This document shows positions 22,463 to 35,683 of a stretch of 64,000 nucleotides of DNA, piece by piece. The notes beneath the pieces were generated by a model. That model saw nothing but the letters and a program-made list of their open reading frames with translations. It did no database searches and was not told where the DNA came from. Made by a program: the position numbers and the translations under genes. The stretch is from Anopheles merus (taxonomy: Eukaryota > Arthropoda > Insecta > Diptera > Culicidae), in contig NC_054085.1 of the NCBI RefSeq assembly GCF_017562075.2, forward strand, positions 20,446,222 through 20,510,221. The letters are read 5' to 3'. Numbering within the stretch: the first letter of the stretch is position 1; each line of letters begins with the position of its first letter.

Positions 22463-25400
22463 TATATGTCCGGTATCATATAAAGACCAAGTACTGTTTC
22501 TGGCCGACAAGAAGGAGACGAAGATACCACATCCAAAAGTCCTCTTTAACGAACGGGGGGTTGAATGGCAAAACAACAAGAGCTTTATGCAGAGTTTTAA
22601 TATTTACAAACCCCTTAGGACCTTCATGTTTGACCTCAACTAGGGATGTTGATGCTGTAAAATCAAGTTGTCAAGAGTATTTATTTTAGCCATGATTGTA
22701 TTTTCTTCACTTGATGTATAGTTAAAATCAACAGCTATACTTTTACGCACGTCGAGTACTGTTAGTCTTTGTCTAAATAATGAACGTTCATCACATCTAT
22801 ACTACAAAGTTTGCTTGTCGAAAGTACCCAACAATAATAATGTTCTGATAGTTGGGCATGGTCCATCTGTAGCTAGCTTTGTGTGCTTATTTCTGAGAAA
22901 AATAACGCAAAAAAATCATCACCCTAAACGGCAAAATGAGGCAAACACACTAGAACACGATATACAACACTATCATACACGTGTTGTGGAGCCCTGTAAC
23001 TGGATATTATCCGGTAACGCTGGGCCGTATTACTACATCCCTGCAGGTATCAAGAATCAACACACACACACACACACATACTAAACTAGGCCCGATGTAG
23101 AGTTGGACACACTGGTGGAAAATGATCGTCGTCAGGCGATGGACCGTATCGGTCGCTACGAAAGGTGCATCTTTCCAATCGACCAATTGTGACAAACGAT
23201 GAAACAGAAGGAGCGTGGAGTTTGGACGCAACTATGCATGCAAGCAGAGTCAAACAAACGCGCGCCCACACACACAAATACAGGCGCATCTGTTGCGCCT
23301 CGGTCACGTTTCGAACGGATCCGTACGGAACGCAAACCAACTCAACCAGAAACCCAAGAGAACTTTCCGTGTTGCAGCAATAAAGTCCGGAAAGATTATG
23401 AAACATGTGGACCCATTTGTGCTGCTGTGGTGTGCCACTTTCCCAAAGGGATGTTTGCAGGGATGTCTAGATGGATGGATATGGGCAAATTTTTTGGCAG
23501 CATTTGGGCGCGCTTCGAGCGACGACGACGACCGAACCTTCCGAAGGTTTGGCAGGTAAATTGAGCCCCACCCATAGGGTGGGGGGCACATACATAGCAG
23601 TCAACGTAGCAGATGGAGAGGGATTTAGAAGGTAAAAGGACCATTGGATACGACACACCCACACTCATCCACTGTTGATACACACAGTCAATAGAGCCCC
23701 CGGTAGCCTGTGGACGACGACCATGGGAAATGTAAAAGCCGTCGACAACCTGCGGTACCGTTCTTCATGCGCTGTGGGAAACTTTGCTGCGATGGGATCA
23801 AAAGGATAGCTACGGGGGGGGTTTCGAAAGCACCGATATTGCCTTTCCTTGCAATGTTTTAGCAGGATAAAAACACCCTTATCAGAGTTTGTCATTTTTT
23901 AACATTTCCTGATTTCAACAGCCTTCGGTCGGCACAATATTTTTGGGATGTTGTGCAAGGGATATTAATTATTTTGTTGTTGTTGTAATGACATTAAATA
24001 ACAAAAAACGTGTCTAAGACAAGTTGTGCTAAAAAAAAAATACTTCAAAGATCATGCACCTTACAACCGGCACGGGGGAAAAGGAACGAGTTTTTGAGTT
24101 TCTGAAGCCAGGCTGCCATTAAAATTGCTCTCTCTCTCTCTTCACAGTCCTAACCTCCGCTCAAGTCAATTAATTACATTGATTCATATTGCCCACACAG
24201 CAATAAGAACGCAGGTACACAACGAAACGAAATCAGGACGAACGAAAACAATTCCCCCGGGTGGGTCAAATCAGAAGATTGTGTAATATTAATGGCATTA
24301 TGTGTGTGTGTCGCTGTCCGGTTTGGCGAGATGTAATCAAACCCATCATCCTTAGTCTCCCGCGGATACAACCGAGGTCATGCAACATCATCATCATTAA
24401 CGGACGGTTCATTGTTGCAATTTTGCTTCCACTTCCAAACAACTTCGTCCCGCGCAAGTGCGTTGAGCGGATCTGACATCCTTGAGGAATTGACTCGAGC
24501 TATTTTAGCTAGCAGCATTCGAGCTGCGTGATGGGCACGTGCAAGTTCTGTAATAGGTTTGGCCCATACACTCTCTCTCTCTCTGTTTCTCTACGTTCAA
24601 GTGTTTCTGATCTGATTTGGTGTGGGTGATTAGCATCCGATTAGTATCCATTCTGGGCCTGAATGTTACTGATGAGGGGTAAACATGATATCACAATACA
24701 CTTCGTGGAACATTCCTGCTTTTGATACTGATTGATTGGATGTAGCGCCATTGTTTTACCAATAACTTCTAACTTGCACGATGATGGAGCTTCCAAATAC
24801 ATGTTTATGCTACACGCAGATCGATTTTTGGCCTTCGATTGACTACACTACACGGGCTTTTATGAGTTACTTTGTCATTTACTTTATGGCATTATAATCC
24901 ACCATTTATGAAACATGGCTCATCTTAGTTTACATCCCATAATGGCTTCAGCGTGAAGCCAAGCAATAAACTATACAATTTGAGTATTATTTACTGCTTC
25001 CTGTGCCGCAGTTACTTTATTTATAGCGCCGCAGTTACTGAATGGTTACTAAACAGAGTGTCTGTGGAGCGGGTCTAGATGGAACAAGATTACCAATGGC
25101 AAGTGAGTTATGGCTGTCGAAATGATGGACTACCGTAGACTTACTCTTCCAATTTACCAGACGTCGTGCCCAGTAGCCCAGAGATCTTTTTAGGTTATCC
25201 TACCATCATACTAAGCGTTTAACTTCCGACACTAACCATGTAATATGAAACCACTATTTCTCACGACCCAAGCATACACAAGCGCACAGAACTCACCGTA
25301 GTAGCGGCGTCTAGCTAGCGAGGCAACTAAAAAAAACGGCAAAATGAAAGCGATTCGACAATAATTGAAAATATTACGACGTCTAACAGGGCGCCACGGA

Positions 25401-28400
25401 GAGATATAACTCATTTCGGTACGTTTCATAGCCCCGCCGCAAGCGTTGGCAGCGTTCCCAAAATGCACACCACTACTGCAAGGAACAACTCCACACAGGA
25501 CTTTGAAATGCAGCCAGGGAAACCCATCCAAAAAGCTACTCCGCCCCGTCTGCCAGACCACACCACTCTGTCTGTACCTATGGCGGGTCTTCTCGCCCCG
25601 GCGGTGGACGACCAAAGCTCATTTACTTTCCACTCACGGCGAGAACCGTCGCGTACCGGGGAAGAACATTAATCACCGAGGCGCACACAACAGTGCAATG
25701 CCCTTTAACCTCGGCTGTGGCTTCCGTTGTGCTGTCCCATCTTCTACCCTTAGCAAACCTTAGCAAGATACCAGCTGAACTAGGTCACTGGATTTATTTC
25801 TCCGGCGCCGGTAAACTGTCTGCGCGCTTGCTGCCTGCCTCTTCGTATTCTTCGTTGATCCAACGTCTCCGACGACAACAACAATATCGAGCGCAATGGG
25901 CGTACGGGTAAACACATATCCTCTCCGCTTCGCTAAGAGCATGATGCGGCAGATCCCCGTATACCAGTCCATAAATTGTTCGCCCTTATCAGAGAGTTTG
26001 CAAAAATAAGACACTCCCCCTTCGCTTTGCGAAACAGGGAAGTCGTCGAACGACCGGAGTTCAAGCATTGGAAAGGTTAGACAGTGTATAAGGTGCACTT
26101 ATTAGAGATCAGCTGTTTTAAAGGATCACAAGAATTGGGTGAGTAGGTTAGTAACTGAGAGTTCTCACTTCAATTCCAAACAGAGATCTATTCAAAACCA
26201 AGGCTTTATTCTTGGAACGTTCTCCATATATTTATTGCATTATTTCCTTTCCAGAAATTGAACTCACATTTACATTCTCCTAGAATCTCCATCATAATTC
26301 CTACGGTTTTGGAGCGATTTTTCAAACTCAATTATAACAGAATCATGTTACCAGCTCCGTAACAATCCATAAAGTTCAGACAACAAGAAAAAACCGCCAA
26401 TAGGACCATTCATAAACGTCACCGACTCATTGATTTTTATTGAAGGGTTTCAATAAAACATTGAAATCAATCCCTCTCACGTTCATTGGCTCGCGCGGAA
26501 AGAGCGTGAGCAAAAAGTGGGATGCATCTGGCTCGAGGCCAGTACACCGATGCGCGTGCATCGCGTAATAAACTCTAGCGGCGTTAATTATTATTAATTG
26601 CTACCATCATTCACCTATCATGTAACAACCATCCGGCAGGGTGACACGGAATGGTTATTTAATTTCGCATGCTACTTCCGAACGCGTTGCGTATTTCGAT
26701 TCGTGCAAGTGACACAAACAACCGTGTAAAGTGCAAAAGGTCAAAAAGGTTTTGTGGTACTGGAAAACAAAAAGGTTTATAATCAGAATAAGCCAGGTAC
26801 TTCGTTGGAAAGGAATAATACATTGAAAACAGCGATTTGTTAAATAACCTTCATATTTTAATTTTAAAAGCCACAAAACGGTTACTAGCAACGAATTCGA
26901 AGAAAGAAAGAACAGCATGCCTTTTACGTGTGAAAAAGTCTCACCGTGCACAAACATGATTCGAGATTATTGTACCAATTTACTTTACTGTCCATCAGTC
27001 CCCTGCTACCAGAGCCGGTGGGAGGGCAGTGCTTTTGTACTATCGAATCGAAAAGATGGGATCATTCAAAGGCCGGCCGATCCCAACGGCATCCAATCGG
27101 ATTTGGAATCTAATTTTATCTGCAAATGTATTGGTACTGGCACAAAGAAGCCACCTTTCCATGACCTTCCCAAGAGAAACAGAGCGAGAGAGAAACATCT
27201 GCCCTCCGCCTTACGGAAATGGACTTTTAATCTTGCAGACGATTTTGCCTTTCTTTATTGCATTAAGATACCATCCGTTCTGGGTCCCTTTTTCCGGCCT
27301 GAGAGACATTGCTGCTGCTAACCTCTCTTATATCAAGGCTTTCTAATCCAAACACTAAAACTACACCGATGGATAGTTGGATAGACACAACAACGAAGCA
27401 TATTGTGATCGGGATTTTCAAACGGGAAAGGATCACGAAAACGATGACGAAGATTTGGAAGAAAACGTTGTTGCAAATAAGCAATTTGTTTAGCATACGT
27501 TACGAGAAACAAAAATGAAACCATAGAGCTAGTAGGCAGGCTCTTTGCGTCTTTAAACTTTCTCAGTGGCAACCGCGGAAGTACCACCACCAGCGCCCTC
27601 AATTACTAATTCCATCGCTACCGCTAGCGAGCTAGTGCAGTTGCCTGCGTGCTGTATCCATCAGATTGTTGTGTGAGATTTTATATCATTATCGGTTCGG
27701 ATCAAGAGCCCCAGCGCCAGCAACCGCTGATTGCAATCTAGCGCCGCGACCCGGCACATCCATCAGCAATCGCCACGGCAAAACCTCCTCTGCGACCTGT
27801 AGAGCGCCCCCGATGGGACAGAAATCAAACTCAAGAGGGCGACGACGAATGCAAATCGTCCTCGAATTCAATTATGTACAACCACCTCGGGGCAGACCAT
27901 TTCGCACCACCCCCGGTGGCGCATGTACCCAGGAACGCTCAAACACCAGTTTTGCAGCGGCGTTTGCGCTGACGGCTGAGAAACGGAGAATGCAAGCCGG
28001 AACTATCGGGGAGGGGAACGAGAGACACCGTATCAGATACATGTTCTAGGGGATCATCATATGGAGGGCGCAGCGGTACAAGCGCACGCCGGGTATGTAA
28101 ATGGAAATAGTAATATTCCGGCACTATCGGGACATTCGGGCGGAGAGCAAAATGGCATTATGCCATAACTCGATATTGGCGATGATGGTGGTGGTTGGTC
28201 GTGCTGTTGATGGTTTGGAGGAATTTAATGAAATTCGCTTCGCTCGTGCACCTTTCAATCATGATTAATGTTAATTTTCCTGCAATATGTGTGATTTTCC
28301 GGAAGGAAGCAGATTGAGACAGATAGCTTGCTGAAGGTAGGCAAAAACGGAGAATTAGCATGCAAATTATAGAGCTTTGGTATTTTATTTTAATTTTAAC

Positions 28401-28472
28401 TTATGAGTGCATGAACAGGGCAAACAACGTCGAGAATAATTGTTGAATAATTGCAAATTTTAGTTGCTAAAT
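22463..28472. other. No gene identified; unique and low-complexity sequence
   Basis: Includes (CA)n at about 23060-23078, (CT)n near 24125 and 24570, and a G run at 23814. Many short ORFs but no recognisable domain, splice chain or element ends. Confidence 0.4.
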
Positions 28473-29116
28473 TCTTGGTCGCAAAAATCATGTTCACAAA
28501 AGTCTAGGTTGCAAAATTCTTGGTCGCAAAAGTCTTGATTGCAAAATTCTTGGTCGCAACAGTCTAGGTCGCAAAATTCTTGATTGCAAACTTCTTGGTC
28601 GCAACTGTCTACGTCGCAAAATGCTTGGTCACAAAAGTCTTGATTGCAAAATTCTTGGTCGCAAACTTCTTGGTCGCAAAATTCTTGGTCGCAAAGTTCT
28701 TGGTCTTCAAAGTTCTTAATCGCAAAGTTCTTGATCGCAAAGTTCTTGGTCGCAAAGTTCTTGGTCGCAAAGATCTTGATCGCAAACTTCTTGCTCGCAA
28801 AGATCTTAGTCGCAAACTTCTTGGTCGCAAAGTTCTTGGTCGCAAAGTTCTTGGTCGCAAAGTTCTTGGTCGCCAAATTCTTGGTCGCCAACTTCTTGAT
28901 CGCTGTGTCGCAAAACTTATCGGTCACAAAAATGATGATCGCTAAATCACAAAAATCTTGATTGCAAAAGTCTTGATCGTAAAATTCTTGGTCGCAAAAA
29001 TCTACGTCGCAAAATTCTTGTTTGCACAAATCTTGTTCGCAAAAGTCTAGGTCGCAAAATTCTTGGTCACAAAAATCCTGGTCACAAAAATCATGATCGC
29101 AGATTTCTTGTCGCAA
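28473..29116. repeat. 15-bp minisatellite (GCAAAATTCTTGGTC type)
   Basis: About 43 imperfect copies of a 15-bp unit. Two main sub-variants occur, one with CAAAATTCTTGG/CAAAAGTCTTG and one with CGCAAAGTTCTTGGT in the core (28690-28880). Because 15 is a multiple of three, several frames stay open for 100-218 codons (DQEFC-type pentamers on the minus strand, KFLVA-type on the plus). I do not regard these as genes. Confidence 0.9.
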
Positions 29117-31206
29117 ATGCCTTGGTCACTAATTTCTAGTTCAGAGAGTTATGCAGGAAAAGTTAATCATTACAGCTTACCATTCCTAAGCACGCAAAGA
29201 AACAGTAGTTGTTTACGTTTTTCAGGTTGCAAAGGATCTATGCTGCACATTCGAAACTAGTTTGATGAGTGATTTTCTACAGAATATCGACATGATTTCT
29301 GCTAATTGCCTAACCCTTTTGGGAAGATTTCAATGTGAGTGCGTATTTAACCATTTTAAATATTTTCCACTGACCAATTGTTCATACAAAACCGAACATA
29401 CATTTACTGTCATGCCTACGCAGCCCCAACCTGCCGTACTCCAAACTCCCGGAACACAAATACTGCTCCAAACAATTTACAGAGCATCCAACTTCCCGGA
29501 AGCGAGCACACACTCATCGTGATGGTTTTACCGTACGCCTCTCGCCGCTCATCGATTTACGTTAAATCTGTACGCCGTTAGTCACACGCACAAAGGCAGG
29601 CGACTCACCTAACGCACGACCTTTAGTGCCGTAAAATGACATAAGCAACGGGCAGACTCTTCGCTTGTCTGACGCATTCACACATTGCCGGACAAACCCC
29701 GAAAGCGAGCGCATTCGGTACCGCCATTCAAAGAATGCGTCATTGTCATATTTCGCATTTAAAAAGTATCGCCATAGTTCTCTCTCCGAAACCATGCGCT
29801 CTCCCACCACCGTCTTCAAATCATACCTCCCCCGGAACTGAATTATTTCGCATGGCGCCCTAAAAGGCCCCACCACTACACTGCGAGCAATGCGCAAATG
29901 TTCCCGGTGCTCTAGCAGCGGCTCAGCAACGATGCCGACGACGTCATCGGCACGGGAAGGCGACAAAAAGCAAGCAGGCAAGAGAGACATATGATTACAA
30001 TTTGTCGCGCAATGCATTGTGTGATGAATATGGTTCCCGCCGTGCATTGTACCGTACGAAATGTGTCTCAGCTGAAAAGGAGGGGCCCCGCGAGAACTGC
30101 ATCATTGCCTTTCAGCTGTACCGATTGATACGCGCATGACAGCTCAACAGTGAAGGAGGCTTTTTGAACAGAAAAAAAAACTCATGCCTCGACACGAGCG
30201 GAGTGCGCGCACCCACCAAACCCGAGCCGATTGTGCTCGCGTGGTGATGAAGCAGCTTACCCCAATGTGTGAATCATTGCAATTTTCTGGGACGTTATTT
30301 TAATTAACTAACATTAAAATTCCACCGCCGATTCTCTTCTCTGTCGGCTTCATTGCACTGACGATGGAAGCCGACACCGACGACAGTCACCTTTCAACCG
30401 CTTCAAGCTGGGCTTCGATATAAGACGGGGTCTACTGCTACAGCTTGAGCGAACTAGATTCACCTAGAACTAGTCCCCAGTGCCCGCAAGCACCGCTCTG
30501 CACTCACTGGAAAGATTGCTCGCTGGAAGAGGCGGTGACACGTGTGTGGTGGGCAACCGTGTAAACACACCGCCGTTCGACGTCATGACAAATGAATGTC
30601 GGCATGGTTTTGGCAGGTTTGTAAAGGGACACTCCTACCACACCGCAGTGCCGGTTGAAAGCGCCTTCGCGAAACGGTTGACTTTTGTTTCTTCATTGTA
30701 TGTGCGCGCACCGTCTTGGAGTCGCTGTTTACTTTCCACTGTTCTAGCGCCAGTGGCGGCGATGCGTGCCGGAGCGTGTATCGTACCAAAGCTAAAAATA
30801 TACTTCATATCAATCGTTTGACAAGCTCCAGCATTCGTTCACATATTGGGGGGGGGGGGGGGAACTGTGAGAAAGCAAATGCTCTTAAAGGCTTATGGAG
30901 GAATCGGATCGAGAAAGTTGGGGAATAAAGCCTCCCTCTGAAGATATGGTTTTTGATTCTTCGATGAAACGGAAGCGTTTGAGTGATTAAGAACATTGAT
31001 AACACATTTTGGGTGTACAACATGACTTGAAATGCCCCTAATGCTTCTTTTTACTGCACTTTACATCAATTATTCAACATTCGATTTAAGACATCAATAA
31101 ATAATTGGTCAATTTTAAACAACTGGTTCACGTACACGTGCATTTGTGCAATGCGTTTTGTTTTAAATGTTCTATATGTTGTCAGATGATCAAAAGAAAC
31201 CCAAAC
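29117..31206. other. No gene identified; one unexplained minus-strand ORF
   Basis: Contains a 161-codon minus-strand open frame (29562-30047) with a strong donor-like GTGAGT near its 3' end (29603-29608) but no recognisable domain. Also a G16 run at 30847-30862. The remainder is unique sequence. Confidence 0.35.
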
Positions 31207-31736
31207 CAGGGTTTTTACTTGTTTTCGCAAGCGTAGCAACCTTTAACGCACCTGCAGCATTGGAGAGCACAAACGCATCAGTTGTTTTCGGAACGTCATC
31301 ATGATAAAGAAAACCATCGCACACTTGATTTCGCAAGCGCGGTACATAAGATCACAATTCATGTGTTGTGGATTCAAGCAAGTATTCAACTACATGTGTT
31401 TAAACGGATTCAGCTCAACAGACAGCATGAAAATTTGGTTGTTTACACGTTTTTAGGAGAATTTAGAGAACAATTTCTTTTTCTCATTTATTCACAATTC
31501 TTTACCACTGGGAAGAACACTTTACCTTAATCAGTTATTTTTAATTTTTGGGTGTGTGCATTACTTTGAAAAAGTTCGTAAACGCTGGTTAAATTATTGC
31601 TTCAAGCCGCAAACTTCTTTGTAATTTTGTTTACCACACTTGCGACATCAAGTGCAAAGGTTCTCTTAAGCGTGATGACGTTCCGAAAACAACTGATACG
31701 CTTGTGCTCTCCAATGCTGCAGTTGCACAACCCCTG
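31207..31736. mobile_element. Foldback-type element with long inverted arms
   Basis: The left arm (about 31250-31350) and right arm (about 31600-31720) are inverted copies: GCAGCATTGGAGAGCACAA, ATCAGTTGTTTTCGGAACGT and CACTTGAT-TCGCAAG occur on both sides. Outer ends are CAGGGTTTTTAC and the complement of CAGGGGTTGTGC, similar in style to the array at 0.6-1.9 kb. TA follows the right end. No coding sequence. Confidence 0.65.
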
Positions 31737-34700
31737 TATTTCTATCTAACAGAGAAATAAATTCCTAGCACAACATACTATGGCGTGATTCTCCCGGCTT
31801 CCCTCATAAGAAGCAATAATGTATGACGCGAGGTTGCGGTTTGTGCTGCCCCTTCTTCCCTGTTCATCTTAGACATACATCCTGCTGCATGCGTGTATCA
31901 TTGACGTCACAGATTGGCAACGACATCGGCGGCTAAGCACAGTGTTGCAGAGAGGAGGAGGAGCAAACGAGTTTACAATGATCCACTTGCTGCTTGGAGA
32001 GGCGCTTCGGTACGAAACGTTCATTAATCCCACCCGCTAAACCGCCTACGAGACAGAGAGTACGTCGCCACGAAACCAAACACTCATCCGGTATTGGATC
32101 TGTTCGGCCAAAAACTGATACCAACCTTTTGGCGACAGCCAGACACAGGCTCACAACCGCCCTAAACGGAACCAACGTCTCCACCACCACCAGGGCGGCG
32201 CTTGGCACATAAAAAGAAACCATTGTTCCGCCTTGGATACGCAACCCGGTTTCTATCTGAGTTTTGTTCGCCCTCTTCCCCCCCATGAAGTCTTCCCTAA
32301 TTTTGCCTATATTTAATATACAAACAGTCTCGATGCGATGCCACTTCCGTTTACGTCAATCCCGTGGAGATTTAATTTTGCGTCTCCATCTACACCATTC
32401 CAAATGGCGAATCAATACGTCTCTTCCCAAAATAAAAAGCACACGCATTTCCTGTGCCCGAGACGGACCCACGAAGCTCAGCTTGTCCCAGGACCGTTGA
32501 GTACAGCGTCTTTCACACGTGCGACATTAACGGTGTAACAAATCACAAAATCAATCCAAGGTTGTGATCGGTCCCTTCTTCAAGGTTTGAAAGCCCCCGG
32601 AGCATTGGCAGGTAGTTCGCAGCCAGTTCACAGGCAGCAGCAGCAGCAGCACGTGTTTCAATAATTTATCGATTATTGCCCAATATTTGGCCGCACCACA
32701 TTGCAACCCAAAATCATTGCCGTAAGCAATGATAAAGGGGGACCGAACCCCAACAGGGACGAAGAAAGGTGCACTAAGCGGCACTGCTTGCTAACCTGGT
32801 TACTGTGTGCTACTACTGTCCCCACATTTACGTGTCCCACACGTCGTTAACCATTGCCGCGCAGGGGTCGTAATGGAGTGCAGCGATGGGGTTGCTTCGC
32901 ATTTTTTTATTCCTCGTTCGGTAATACCTGATATGGGTCACGCAATCCCACGCCATTTGGAAGTTTGTACCTCGAATTTAATGGTTTCGTCGGTAGCAGG
33001 GTTTGATGAAAGCAACACCATCCAGTGGGCAGTTCGCCAAAGTTGAAGTTTGCAGAGTGGTTGAGGAGTTCAAGGATGTACATACCTAAAAGTAGAAGAA
33101 AAGAAGACGAAAAATTAAAATCAATTTGTGTCAAAAATGTTGCAGGGCCTATAGTTGAAGTTTTAAATTGCGCAGGAAGACCTCCACACCAACCTAACTT
33201 TGCAGTCCCCGGTTAGATCGAAATGAGACTGTTGCTTAATTTTAAAATGTCAGTTTGTCCACATACTATTAATATGCATGCATTTTTCTCTTCCGACGTT
33301 ACAATCATTTGCAATTAAATTGAGAATTATTGTACAGCAATGTTTTGGAATCATCGTGGTCGGTGTTTCTGTGTCACGCCGCACGTTATCGATTATACAG
33401 CCTGATGCCTTTTTTTTCCTCGATGTACCCAATGAATATTTACACTGGCCAACTCGTCCCCCCCCCCCCCCCCCACAGAGTTGAAACTTCAACGCAGTCG
33501 GGGCGGCATATGTCGCTGTACACAATATACAAACGAAACAGCAACAATAACCGAGGGAATGTGCTTTTTCCTCCCTCTTATCAGAAAAGCAATTAAAACA
33601 CACAATCGAAACGAAACGGGCGCGGGGGACGCGAATTTGAAGATTTAAATATAGGCGCCCAACGTTATATTTCATGTGCGAAGGTAGATTAATAAATTGT
33701 GTGCGGTCGCCTGAATTAATTGCAGTCACATCGACAGCATTTTAAAGTGGGACATACATTTTCACCTCGCTAATTGTAAAGTGGAAGGGATCCAATTGTA
33801 TTGGAGTTTCGTGAACCCGAAGCATTTTGAAATTAGGCAACGTTCGATACCCTATATGACCTCGCTCGTTGGGGACACGAACACATCAAGAGATTAGTCT
33901 CCACCGAACGAAAGAAGAGTTTGTTGCGAAGAGCAGCAGCAATCCAACGTGAATAAATCCATGCCAAACCGGCTTAGTTTGTTTGTAAAAGCTCAACGAG
34001 CACCGGTTTGTTGCGCACTTCGCGCACCGAAAGTATTTCTCGCACCATCTACCTCAGGAACGGCTCCTGATAAGACGCAGGAGCTGGGACGGTTTAATTG
34101 TGCAGCGCGTGCGTGTGTATGTACTGAAATTAGATTTTCTTCGATAAACAAGCTGATAAAACATTTGCATCGGTTCAAACGAAAGGTGGGGTTGTGTCTT
34201 TGATCGTGTAAAATTAGAAAAATAATGCAAAAAAGGTTATTTTTTGAGCCAAGACAAGAACATAGCGAATGCACAAGAGAATGCCCCTTAGACCCATAAT
34301 TGTAATCTGTTGATACAAAATTAGGTTTGCAATAACCAATTCAATTCTGCTCGCGAAACCCTGTAAGAGCAGCACATTCTACTCCCTACTTCTGCTATAC
34401 GGGGTGACCTAAATTTGCGCCCGAAACCCGAATTTTCAAATGATTAAATTTGCTGCGCGCTTTTAACCGCCCACCTACTGGAGTTTGTTGCGGAGGAAAT
34501 CGACTTTTGCGTGTAAACAAAACAATTTTCACCGACCGAATACCGATCGATATATACCTGTGTGAACACACACACCCGCTCTTCAGGGCATATTTCAACT
34601 CATCGATCGTTCCGGATCGATCGGGAAGGAATGTGCAGCATGTTCGCGCTCTCACTGTCCCCCCTAGGTGCACGGCTCGGCCATCCAAACAACGCACAAA

Positions 34701-35683
34701 CAACAAATTCCGCCGTTCTGCAAATTCTCCAACCTCGCTGCTGGCCGTACACATTGTGGCTAGGCTATGCAAACGAACGGCACACGGGTGCACGGTTTCC
34801 CCGTGTTTGCGCGGCGTTTAGATGCGGATTAACGTTGCCCGATGCGCCGCCCTTGCCCTGCACCGTGGACGCTTGTGCGCGTAGCCAGTAATTAAATTAA
34901 TTTTCTGCTAACTATCTCTCGGCGCTCTAGAATGTTGTGTGCCCTGCTGCTCTCGGATGCCCAGAGCGTGTGGGTTAATCTTCTGCCACTGAACATGCTG
35001 CTCGGTGTTTGTGTGCGCGTTACCGTTTCCACGCCGTGTGCTTGGTGCGTTCGACAGAAGCAACCTACGACCCGGCGGCGGCCACAAATGGTCACTTTTT
35101 TGCGCGTTTGTGGGGCTGGGTTAAGCGCTAATGCAATTACGTTTGGTGCGGTGCGCTGCTGCTTTTCTCTCCCTGTCGCACACACAATTTCACTCTGATT
35201 CAATCTCGTACCATTGAATTCGGACAGTGCACTTTCATGCAGGCTAACCGAAATAGAAAAAAAAACCTTAGCTAAAAGACTTTTGCTAAAAACTCAATCA
35301 AGGGATTTTGGACCGTTCCAATGGTTTCATAATAGAGAGGCAAGTAAACCCCCTTTAATGGAATAGTCACTTGGTAAGCTTAACTGCACTTAAAGTAGCA
35401 ATTATTAAAGCCGGAAAGCAATCGTTGGCTACAGTCCAGTAAAGTTCTGGTCCATTGCTGAGGAGCATGAGAAGCTTCTTTTTTGTAATTGGTATGGATC
35501 TGACTAGTTACTTTACTTTAATGAATTTTAAATTTACTTTTTGGAAATAATCCGACATTGGAATCTTTCAACATATTTGCCAGTTTAATTTGTATGCATA
35601 GAGTTTCGATTTGAGGCATGGGAAAATACATCACGAACAATAAATATTGTTCTACCAACAGGCGGAAACTACAGTTTTTATGG
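31737..35683. other. No gene identified
   Basis: Unique sequence with a C run at about 33461-33476 and a CAG tract near 32635-32650. No conserved ORF or element ends seen. Confidence 0.4.

Noticed and set aside
28460..29116. 218-residue Cys/Asp-rich protein
   Set aside because: Pure 15-bp minisatellite translation, open on both strands; no start context, signal peptide or splice sites to support it.
28473..29116. CRISPR-like regular repeats
   Set aside because: Head-to-tail 15-bp repeats without spacers in a eukaryotic genome; a minisatellite.
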